Shown in pieces: positions 23,616-30,803 of a DNA stretch of 64,000 bases. Every line of letters starts with the position of its first letter. Within the stretch, counting starts at the first letter, position 1. This stretch comes from Micromonospora_E sp048060115 (GTDB lineage: Bacteria; Actinomycetota; Actinomycetes; Mycobacteriales; Micromonosporaceae): the NCBI RefSeq assembly GCF_048060115.1, contig NZ_JBHMIM010000012.1:1-64000 (forward strand), read 5' to 3'. The position numbers and the translations under genes were made by a program. The notes beneath the pieces are model-generated. The model did no database searches. It saw nothing but the letters and a program-made list of their open reading frames with translations, and was not told the DNA's origin.

Positions 23616-25439
23616 CTACCGGTGATCCGCAGCGGCTGCGAACGCCTCGGCGACCTGCCGAAGCTCGGCGGACAGGGTCCACAGACGCTCCACCGACGCC
23701 TGTTCGCGCAGCGCGCCGCGGGCGTCGTCGACGAGCAGCTGCGCTCTGGTCCGCTCGTGAGCGGGCGCGACCGCCGTCGGACCGGCCAGTTCCCGCTCGA
23801 CCCGCTCCGCCAGCATCTGCAGTTCGTCGCCAGGGTCGATCCCGGCGGCTTCACCCGCCGGCCGCGCCGGCAGAGCGCCGCGCGGCGACGGACCGCCAGC
23901 CGCCAGCGGGCTGTCAGGCACCGACGGTGGCTCGACGATCTCGGTCACGGTGATCGACCGGCTGTACCCGCTGTCGGCGTCCCGGGCCGAGATGGTGATG
24001 ATTCCGTCCGCGTCGGTTTCGGCAGTGACCTCGATCCGCGGTGTTCCGCGTGGCGCGGGTCGGATGCCGGAAAGTCGGAACCGGCCCAGTATCCGGTTGT
24101 CCTGCGCCCGGCTACGCTGCCCCTGCCGCACCACGATGTCCACGCTCACCTGGTCGTCCTCAGCGGTGGAGAAGATCTGGGTACGACGTACCGGGATGGC
24201 GGTGTTTCGTTCGATGATGGTGGCCATCGCCCCGTCATGCGCCTGCAGACCCACCGCGAGCGAGGTGACGTCCCGCAGCCGGGTCCGGGTATCGGCGTCC
24301 GCGCCGGCCCCGGTCAGCAGTCCCGCCTGGACCGCCGCGCCCAACGCCACCACCTCGTCCGCGTTGATCAGCAGATGCGGCTGGTGACCATCGGTGAGTC
24401 GCCGCAGCAGATCCCGTACCGCCGGAATCCGGGTCGCGCCACCGACCATCAGGACCTGGTCCAGGTCCGCGGCACGAACCTGGGCATCACGCATCGCCTG
24501 TTCCACCGGTCCCCGGCAGCGCTCCACCAGATCGGCGGTGAGTTCGTCGAAACAGTTGCGGTCGACGAGGGTGCGCAGATGCTTCGGTTCCCCCGGATCG
24601 GAGGCGACGAACGGCAGATTCACCTCAGCTTCAGTCGCCGACGACAGCTCCTCCTTGGCCCGCTGCGCCGCCTCAATCAGCCGCTGGCGGGTCTGCGCGT
24701 CCACGGCGAGGTCGATCCCGTGGTCCCGGTGGAACCCGGCGACCAGGTGCTCCACCACGCGGTGGTCGAAGTCGTCGCCCCCCAGGTGGGCGTCGCCCGC
24801 GGCGGCGCGAACCTCGACCGTACCGTCCCCGACGTCCAGCACACTGACGTCGAAGGTGCCACCACCGAGGTCCACCACCAGAACCGTCTGCGGCTGACGC
24901 AGATGCAGTCCGTAGGCGACGGCCGCAGCAGTCGGTTCGTTGATGATCCGCAGAATCCGTAGGCCGGCGAGTCGGCCCGCCTCGCGGGTGGCGGTGCGCT
25001 GCGCTGCGTCGAAGTGCGCCGGTACGGTCACCACCGCCTGATCGATCCGCTCGCCCAACACCGCCGCCGCGTCGTCGACCAGACTACGCAGCACCAGTGC
25101 GCTGATTTCCTCTGGCGCGTACCGCCGGCCCTTGATGTCGAACCGGGCCATGCCCCCGTCGCCGATCACGTCGAACAGCACTCCGGCCGCCTCCCGGCCG
25201 ACCTCGTCGTAGCGTCGCCCGGTGAACCGCTTCGCCGAGTGGACCGTCCCCTTCGGGTTGAGGACCGCCTGTCGGCGGGCCGCGTCACCGACCAGTCGGG
25301 CGCCGGCTTCGGTGAAGGCCACCACCGACGGAGTGGTCCGGGCTCCGACGGCGTTCGGCACGACCGTCGGACGTCCGCCGGAGACCGCTGCGATGACCGA
25401 GTTGGTGGTGCCCAGGTCTATTCCCACTGCGCGCGGCAT
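23616..25439 (-). CDS. Hsp70/DnaK-like chaperone (divergent, short)
   Basis: 607 residues from ATG 25439 with GAGGGGGA seven bases upstream. The nucleotide-binding domain is complete: VGIDLGTTNSVIAAVSGG (phosphate 1), VLVVDLGGGTFDVSVLDVG (phosphate 2), and LMVGGATRIPAVRDLLRRL (adenosine). The substrate-binding beta domain (about 375-500) has QGQRSRAQDNRILGRFRLSG. The lid is short, with a Pro/Gly-rich linker and a coiled helix at the C-terminus, and there is no DnaK-type EEVD-like tail. No grpE or dnaJ is adjacent, so this is an accessory Hsp70 rather than the housekeeping DnaK. Its place among BON, MscS and DUF2795 genes suggests stress-specific folding. Confidence 0.93.
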   Translation of the reverse strand: MPRAVGIDLGTTNSVIAAVSGGRPTVVPNAVGARTTPSVVAFTEAGARLVGDAARRQAVLNPKGTVHSAKRFTGRRYDEVGREAAGVLFDVIGDGGMARFDIKGRRYAPEEISALVLRSLVDDAAAVLGERIDQAVVTVPAHFDAAQRTATREAGRLAGLRILRIINEPTAAAVAYGLHLRQPQTVLVVDLGGGTFDVSVLDVGDGTVEVRAAAGDAHLGGDDFDHRVVEHLVAGFHRDHGIDLAVDAQTRQRLIEAAQRAKEELSSATEAEVNLPFVASDPGEPKHLRTLVDRNCFDELTADLVERCRGPVEQAMRDAQVRAADLDQVLMVGGATRIPAVRDLLRRLTDGHQPHLLINADEVVALGAAVQAGLLTGAGADADTRTRLRDVTSLAVGLQAHDGAMATIIERNTAIPVRRTQIFSTAEDDQVSVDIVVRQGQRSRAQDNRILGRFRLSGIRPAPRGTPRIEVTAETDADGIITISARDADSGYSRSITVTEIVEPPSVPDSPLAAGGPSPRGALPARPAGEAAGIDPGDELQMLAERVERELAGPTAVAPAHERTRAQLLVDDARGALREQASVERLWTLSAELRQVAEAFAAAADHR

Positions 25440-25644
25440 GACCGTTCCCCCTCGTGCCGGTGTCAGCCTCGTCCGGCCCCCGGTGTCGGCCCCATCGTCG
25501 CCGCCCGCTGGGTGACCTCGGCTCACCCAGCGGGAATGAGCACTTCCGTTCACGGGTGGGGACTACGTCGTGGAGCCGGCAGCGCGTGAACCAACACCGA
25601 CACCGTCGGGCGTGGACCGCCCGACGGTGGGTATACCTGCCGCC

Positions 25645-25833
25645 ATGGCTGACTCGTTGCAGCTCCCCGACTACGTCGCGGGCCTCGATTTTCCATTGTC
25701 CCGGGAGGATCTGATCCGGCGTGCCCAGGAACTCGGCGCCGAGACTTCGTTGCTGCAGACGCTGCGGGCACTGCCCATGGAGCGGTTCAGCAGCGTCGAC
25801 CAGCTACTCGTCGCCCTGGGTCAGCCGAGCTGA
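25645..25833 (+). CDS. DUF2795-type small protein
   Basis: 62 residues from ATG 25645, beginning MADSLQLPDYVAGLDFPLSR and containing ELGAETSLLQTLRALP with DQLLVALG at the end. The layout of a short strand then three helices, with a conserved L-P-tract, matches DUF2795, small actinobacterial proteins of unknown function often found near stress genes. A longer start is possible but adds only basic, Pro-rich sequence. It is divergent from the Hsp70-like gene, sharing its 205-bp promoter region. Confidence 0.8.
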   Translation: MADSLQLPDYVAGLDFPLSREDLIRRAQELGAETSLLQTLRALPMERFSSVDQLLVALGQPS

Positions 25834-25944
25834 CGATGCCGGCGGTCGGTTCCCGCCGGACTCAGCCGGCAATCATCGCCCCCGATCGGCGGGCGACTAC
25901 CCGCCGTCGGCCGGCAGATACTCCGACCGCCGACGTTTCGGCGG

Positions 25945-26682
25945 GTGCCGACCGGGTACCGGCGGCAGGTGTTCTACGCGGAGTTCTCCAGCACCCGGCA
26001 CCGGCTGCACGACGGCTACCTGACGGCCACTGCCGCCGATCTGCTGGCCGCCGACCCCCGACTGCGCGATCTCGATGTCGAGGTCCGGTTCGACGGCGGC
26101 GTCGCCCACCTGACCGGCGACGTCGCCGACCTCGACCAGTTGCGCCGGGTACGCGTGGCCATCGGTCGGTTGGCCGGCGTACACGGAGTCTGGGACCGGG
26201 TTCGGGTGGGCGGCCGTGACCCGGTGATCCTGGACATCGGCTGTGGCGACTGCCCGCAGTATCCAGGCAACATCGGCCTGGACCAACGTCCGGGCAAGGC
26301 CGTCGCCGTCGTGGCCGACCTGCGCAACGGGCTGCCGGTACGCGACGACTCGGTCGACCAGATCTTCGCGGTCCACGTGCTGGAACACCTCACCGACTAC
26401 CTGCGTCTGGTCGACGAGTGTCACCGGGTACTGCGGCCGGGCGGCGTGTTGCACGTGCTCTCCCCCTGGTGGCGACATGTCAACGCGGTCGCCGACCCGA
26501 CCCATCTGCGCTTCTTCGACCTGCAGACGATCAAGGGGATCTGCCAGCAACCGGCCCCGGCCGGGCGTTGGCACCCGCAGCACGCCTCGTGCGACGGTGC
26601 CACCGTCTTCGCGGATCTGGTCGCCGGCCAGCCCACTGACCCGACCCCGGACGCCAGCCACCTGGCGCGGTTCTTCGACTAG
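25945..26682 (+). CDS. BON domain-SAM methyltransferase fusion
   Basis: 245 residues from GTG 25945 (no clear ribosome site, start tentative; GTG 25969 is an alternative). Residues 10-85 form a BON domain (DLDVEVRFDGGVAHLTGDV, ending GVHGVWDRVRV). Residues 90-245 form a class I methyltransferase with motif I ILDIGCGDCPQYPG, LDQRP, then VRDDSVDQIFAVHVLEHLTD and RVLRPGGVLHVLSPWW, the usual motifs of small-molecule or lipid methyltransferases. I know BON as a lipid- or ligand-binding module, and joining it to a methyltransferase is unusual. It may direct methylation to membrane or hydrophobic substrates. The 3' end faces the alpha/beta hydrolase gene. Confidence 0.8.
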   Translation: MPTGYRRQVFYAEFSSTRHRLHDGYLTATAADLLAADPRLRDLDVEVRFDGGVAHLTGDVADLDQLRRVRVAIGRLAGVHGVWDRVRVGGRDPVILDIGCGDCPQYPGNIGLDQRPGKAVAVVADLRNGLPVRDDSVDQIFAVHVLEHLTDYLRLVDECHRVLRPGGVLHVLSPWWRHVNAVADPTHLRFFDLQTIKGICQQPAPAGRWHPQHASCDGATVFADLVAGQPTDPTPDASHLARFFD

Positions 26683-26704
26683 CACCTCGGGTGGCGCTCG
26701 ACAC

Positions 26705-26741
26705 GCCGTCGACCGGGCCGAGGCTGCCGTCGACCGGGCCG
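26705..26741. repeat. 16-bp perfect direct repeat between convergent genes
   Basis: GCCGTCGACCGGGCCG occurs at 26705-26720 and again at 26726-26741, period 21 bp, filling most of the 59-bp gap between two convergent stops. The GTCGAC core is self-complementary. It may be a terminator remnant or a duplication. Confidence 0.5.
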
Positions 26742-28142
26742 CTACACCAGTCCGCCGCCGAGCAGCACCAACCAGGTGAGTTCCGGCTGAAGGACGTCGC
26801 TGTGCGCGCCGCTCGGCGGGCCGCCCCGGCGGACCACCCCGGTAGCGTCCACGTTGAGGATCCGGCCATGGCCGAACTGATAGGCGTCGCGCCGCCCGGC
26901 TGCGGCGACGGTCGCGTGGGGCGCACCGGCCGCGCTGGCACCGTGGAAGCCCAGCGCACCCCATCGTCGACCGAGCGACGGCAGAGCAGCTGCGTCGTCC
27001 CCGGCTGCCAGTGAGGCCAGCGGATAGAACACCCCCAGCGCCGAATCGTTGGTCGAGTAGCAGGCAGTCACCGGACCGGCGACCCCGGCCGGCATCGTGG
27101 CGAGGGCACCGGATCGCCCAGGGGCGAACGGCAGCGTCGGCGCGAAGGCGAACCGGGACAGCGCCCCCTGCAACAAGGTGACCGACCGCACCGGAGCCGC
27201 CGCGGCCGCCGCGAAGCTGACCAGTCGGGCACCGAAACTGTGCCCGACCAGGTGGATCCGGACACCCGGCACCGCCCCGGGCAGTTGGGCCAGCACCGGG
27301 CCCAGGCCGGCGCGGCCGATCACCCCGGCTCGATTCTTCATCTGCCAGTAGGTCAACTGCCGCAACGCCTCCTTGGCGCCGTGCCAGATGCCCCGCAGCG
27401 GATCGCCGAGACCTGCCGCCCCACCGCCGTGGGCATCCCCGAGCGGGGTGCCGCACCGCCGTAGGCCGTCGAGGAACCGGCCGTACACCTGGGCCGGTTC
27501 ACCGTGGAGCATCCCGGGCAGCGGCGGACTCGCCGGGTCGTCCTGGGCAGCGGCGGACTCGCCGTCGTCGAACCCGCCCGCGATCACGACCGCGAACTGC
27601 CGCAGTTCGGCGGCGAAGGCGTCGACCCGGGCGGGGGTCGGTCGGGTCAGCAGCAGGTGGGCCATCCGGTCGATGGCCGGTGCCCCGGTGGGAAAGGTGG
27701 ATCGCAGCGCACCCAACGTCGCATCGTCCAGGCCGGCCGGCCGGGGCGATCCCGACGGCGTGGGCTGCGCGCTCACCGCGACGGCGCCGGGCAGGGTGGC
27801 CGGTGCCGGACCGGGGCCCGGCACCGCACCGGCGGGAGCGAAGTCGGGCACCGGCTCGTCCGGCCACCGCCGTGCGGGCCAGTGCACCCCGGCCAGGCCG
27901 ATGCTGTCGGCCCACGGCCCCGCCTGTCGGGCCTGCACGGCGAGCAGTCCGAAGAAGGCCTCGTAGGCCGGACCGGCGAGCTGCCGGTCGTTGTTCCAGC
28001 CGTGGGCGAGGAGCACCAGATCGGTGACGCCGCAGGCACGGGCTCCCTTGAGCAGGGCGGTCACCGCCGCCGGGTCCGGGTCACCGGAGGCATCGAAGCG
28101 CAGTTCCCAGAACGGCAGCCCACCGATGCGTGCGGTCGTCAT
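26742..28142 (-). CDS. Alpha/beta hydrolase-fold protein
   Basis: 466 residues from ATG 28142, with GGAGGAGGGAG upstream. An early LLAHGWNNDRQLA supplies the oxyanion-type HGW loop, and RIHLVGHSFGARLVSFAAA the nucleophile elbow G-H-S-F-G. A Pro/Ala-rich insert (about 105-150) interrupts the fold. The acid is probably in the segment around CYSTNDSALG, and the His near the C-terminus (GHGRILNVD). There is no signal peptide. Esterase, lipase or amidase activity is likely; the substrate is unknown. Its start lies 22 bp after the stop of the subtilase gene on the same strand, so they form a two-gene operon. Confidence 0.8.
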   Translation of the reverse strand: MTTARIGGLPFWELRFDASGDPDPAAVTALLKGARACGVTDLVLLAHGWNNDRQLAGPAYEAFFGLLAVQARQAGPWADSIGLAGVHWPARRWPDEPVPDFAPAGAVPGPGPAPATLPGAVAVSAQPTPSGSPRPAGLDDATLGALRSTFPTGAPAIDRMAHLLLTRPTPARVDAFAAELRQFAVVIAGGFDDGESAAAQDDPASPPLPGMLHGEPAQVYGRFLDGLRRCGTPLGDAHGGGAAGLGDPLRGIWHGAKEALRQLTYWQMKNRAGVIGRAGLGPVLAQLPGAVPGVRIHLVGHSFGARLVSFAAAAAAPVRSVTLLQGALSRFAFAPTLPFAPGRSGALATMPAGVAGPVTACYSTNDSALGVFYPLASLAAGDDAAALPSLGRRWGALGFHGASAAGAPHATVAAAGRRDAYQFGHGRILNVDATGVVRRGGPPSGAHSDVLQPELTWLVLLGGGLV

Positions 28143-28164
28143 CGCCGCTCCCTCCTCCGGCCGG

Positions 28165-29988
28165 TCACACCGATTGCAGCGCGCGGAGCAGGTCGACCAG
28201 TCCATGCCCCTGGAACCGTGGGTCCCGACCGAGTGGCACCGCCGTGGCCAGCAGGACCTGCTTGACCCGCTCGGGCTGGCCGATGAACTCCCGTCGGACG
28301 GACAGAAACGCCGCGACCGCGCCGGAGACGTGGGGGGCGGCGACACTCGTACCGGACTCCTCCAGATAGACCGCCGCCGGCGGACCGGTCCAGCCGGCCT
28401 GCGCGGCCGCCAGCCGGGCCCCAGCCGCGCAGGACACGATCCGCTCGCCGGGCGCCACCAGGTCGGGCTTGGCGCGTCCGTCACCGGTCGGTCCCTTGGA
28501 CGAGAAGTACGACACCCCGTACGTGTGGGGCATGTCGCGGTGGGTAGCGCCGACGGTGATGGCCCGCTCGGCGTTGCCCGGGTCGTTGATGGTCGAACCG
28601 AGCGCGAACCGCGACGGTAGACCGAACGGGGCACCGACCATTCCGTAGCCGGAGTTTCCGGCGGCGGTGACCACGACCACGCCGGAGCGGACCAGCTTGT
28701 CGACCTCCCGGCAGAGCGGGGACTGGCCGCAGGCGAACCACTCCGGGTCGAACTCGTACCCCACGCTGAGATTGACCCCGTGGATCCGCATCACCCGGTC
28801 GCTCTGCGCGTTGATCTGCCGCACGTACGCCAGTGCGCCGATCACCCTGGACACCCGTTCGGCGAGTCCACCGCCGCCGTGCAGGACCTTGAGGCTGACC
28901 AGCCGTGTCTGCGGCGCGATACCCATCATCGTGGTCGGGTCAGGCAGTTCCCGGGGCACCGGTACCGGCTCTGTCGGGTTGTCGATGTCGTAGTGGTGCT
29001 CGATCACCCGCACCGCCCACGGCGGCTGCCGGCGGGCCGAGGCGTCGATCCCCCCGGCGATGATCCCGGCCACGTGCGTGCCGTGCCCGCTCTCGTCGAC
29101 CAACGCACCGTCGGCACGCGGTGGCCCGCCGCCGGGGAAGCTACGGTGCAGGTCACGGACCTCGGGCGCGCTCAACGTCGCGTAGCTGGCGAAGTGGGGA
29201 TGTTCGGCGTCGATGCCCGAATCGACCACCGCCCAGACGATCCGTTGGCCTGCGGCGCCGAAGGTGCGCCGGGCGGCGTCTGCCTTGATGGTGGCCGTCG
29301 AGACGTCGATCTGCGGACGGACCGGGAAGTCCGGCCAGATCCGGTGCACGGCTCGGTCTGCCGGTTCGCTGGACACCCGGTCCGCGGCGACCAGTCGCCT
29401 CATCTGGTTGAGGCTCAGCTCGCCGACCAGATACTCGCCGGCCAACGGCTGGGGATGCCGCCCGCCGGTGACCCGAAACCACAGCCCGGCCAGGTGTTCC
29501 GCCGCACGTCGTGCGCCGCCGGCGAAGTGCAGATTCACCGCCACCAGCACCGGCATCGGCTCGTCCGGCCCGGTCGGGAATCCCAGACGTAGCCGTCCGA
29601 CCATGCCCCGCAGCGGGTCCGCGATCGTGCCCGGTGGGGCGATCGGCGGCCCGCTGGCGCCCGGCCGCTCGGCGGCGGGACCGGTCGGGGCTGTCGCGGC
29701 CGACGGCCGCTCGGCCGCGGCGGCGTCGGCGTGCTGCCGTCCGGCATCGGTCAACCGCAGGGTACGGGTACCGCTGATCAGCCCGGCGGCGCGCAGCCGG
29801 TCGACCGCCCGGCGGACCGCCTCGTGCCAGCCGGGTTCACCGGCCCGATAGGCGCGGTCCACCTCGGTGAACAGGTCGCCGAACCGTAGTGCCACCTCGC
29901 GCAGCGCCACGGGAAGGTCACCGGCCGGGCGGGACCGGCCGGCGAGAGCGAGCAGTGTGCGGCGGTCCCATTCATCCGGCTCCGACAT
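28165..29988 (-). CDS. Cytoplasmic S8 (subtilisin-like) peptidase with N-terminal helix-rich domain
   Basis: 607 residues from ATG 29988 (AGGGGA six bases upstream). The catalytic triad is complete: VVDSGID (Asp near 256), ESGHGTHVAG (His near 305) and SGTSVAAPHVSG (Ser near 548), with oxyanion Asn in TAAGNSGYG. There is no signal peptide. Residues 1-90 look like a winged-helix-type module (WHEAVRRAVDRLRAAGLISG, then LRLTDAGRQ), and residues 90-130 are a Pro/Ala linker. Residues 130-240 form an unassigned domain possibly acting as an intramolecular inhibitor. Most S8 enzymes are exported; this build suggests intracellular signal-triggered proteolysis. Its partner is the alpha/beta hydrolase. 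Confidence 0.88.
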   Translation of the reverse strand: MSEPDEWDRRTLLALAGRSRPAGDLPVALREVALRFGDLFTEVDRAYRAGEPGWHEAVRRAVDRLRAAGLISGTRTLRLTDAGRQHADAAAAERPSAATAPTGPAAERPGASGPPIAPPGTIADPLRGMVGRLRLGFPTGPDEPMPVLVAVNLHFAGGARRAAEHLAGLWFRVTGGRHPQPLAGEYLVGELSLNQMRRLVAADRVSSEPADRAVHRIWPDFPVRPQIDVSTATIKADAARRTFGAAGQRIVWAVVDSGIDAEHPHFASYATLSAPEVRDLHRSFPGGGPPRADGALVDESGHGTHVAGIIAGGIDASARRQPPWAVRVIEHHYDIDNPTEPVPVPRELPDPTTMMGIAPQTRLVSLKVLHGGGGLAERVSRVIGALAYVRQINAQSDRVMRIHGVNLSVGYEFDPEWFACGQSPLCREVDKLVRSGVVVVTAAGNSGYGMVGAPFGLPSRFALGSTINDPGNAERAITVGATHRDMPHTYGVSYFSSKGPTGDGRAKPDLVAPGERIVSCAAGARLAAAQAGWTGPPAAVYLEESGTSVAAPHVSGAVAAFLSVRREFIGQPERVKQVLLATAVPLGRDPRFQGHGLVDLLRALQSV

Positions 29989-30058
29989 CGCGGTCCCCTC
30001 CCACCGGACCGCCACCTCGGCCGATCGGCTGCTGCGGCGACCAGTTCAAGCATAGAGC

Positions 30059-30095
30059 GACCGAATAACTACTTAAAGTGACCGAATGGCTACTT
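30059..30095 (-). promoter_or_regulatory. Direct repeat GACCGAAT-N2-CTACTT, period 21 bp
   Basis: GACCGAAT(AA)CTACTT starts at 30059 and GACCGAAT(GG)CTACTT at 30080. The 21-bp period equals two helical turns, as for OmpR- or SARP-type activators that bind direct repeats. They lie 71-107 bp upstream of the subtilase start, the right place for activation. A TATGCT -10-like hexamer follows on the minus strand. Confidence 0.5.
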
Positions 30096-30185
30096 CACTC
30101 AGCGCGTCCACAGGACCGAGAAGCCGGAAAGCACCTCACGTTCGCTCGCTCAGATCTACCGTCACGTCAGGAGACGACTGTGACC

Positions 30186-30225
30186 TTGACTTCCTCCCCG
30201 CCCTGAAGGACGGGGACCCCCTTGG
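30186..30225 (-). ncRNA. IS200/IS605-type right end with omegaRNA-like hairpin (remnant)
   Basis: Directly downstream of the tnpB remnant stop, the minus strand reads CCCCGTCC-TTCA-GGGCGGGG, an 8-bp stem (one G-T pair) with a four-base loop at 30196-30215, then AGGAAGTCAA. This is the hallmark right-end fold of actinobacterial IS605-family elements, the part that becomes the 3' scaffold of the TnpB guide RNA. Whatever follows TCAA on the minus strand (from about 30185 downwards) would be the guide. With TnpB broken, activity is not expected from this locus alone. Confidence 0.5.
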
Positions 30226-30636
30226 TCACCCTCGGGTTTCCTGTTTCACCGACGACCGCCCCGGCCGAGAGGAGAACCCCCGTTGAGGTCTTACACCGCC
30301 TCCACCGGCAATCACGCAGAGCCCCTCCGCGAGCACGATCGTTTGGTTTTCACGAACGAGCCGAGTGGTCAGCTTGTGCAGCGCGGACACCTTCGCCAGG
30401 GTCAGCCGGCCGTCGCGCCAGCGGAACGCGCTCGCGGTGTACTCCGCCGACCTCCGCGACCGATTCCTCGACTTGAACGTCGGATACTAGGTGATCCGTT
30501 CCCGACGCAGGATCCACGCCTCGGTGCGGGCGGCCAACGCCATGTTGTAGACCAGCCGGACACAACCGAACGCCCGGGCAGGCTCGCCTGCCTGCCCGGG
30601 GGTCGGGTCGAAGCGGTACCCGAACGCCCGCGTCAC
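30226..30636 (-). pseudogene. tnpB: Decayed TnpB (IS605 OrfB) transposase-associated nuclease
   Basis: Three pieces of TnpB remain in order. The N-terminus runs from GTG 30636 (YRFDPTPGQ, then ARAFGCVRLVYNMALAAR) and ends at an in-frame TAG at 30487. A middle piece in the same frame beyond that stop holds YPTFKSRNRSRRSAEY, AFRWRDGRLTLAK and LHKLTTRLVRENQTIVLAEG. The C-terminal tail is GVRPQRGFSSRPGRSSVKQE, ending with TGA at 30226. The total is about 135 codons against 370-400 in intact TnpB: most of the RuvC catalytic core and zinc finger are deleted. A tnpA was not seen. It is an old insertion relic between the subtilase operon and the P-type ATPase gene. Confidence 0.8.
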
Positions 30637-30803
30637 GGTCCCGGGCACAGTCCACAGTCCAACAACCCCACCGGTGAGCCCTGGGGCGGCGTGTGGATGG
30701 ACGCCGATCCGCCCCGGCGGCGGATCGGCTCTCCCTGCCCTGCTCCGCAGGAGTTCCATTTCCTCCCAGGCCTGCAGGCCAGAGCATCCGTGGAAGGACT
30801 CCG

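Noticed and set aside
30693..30803. 37-codon N-terminal extension of the P-type ATPase
   Set aside because: ATG 30804 has a strong ribosome site; the extension has no family similarity.
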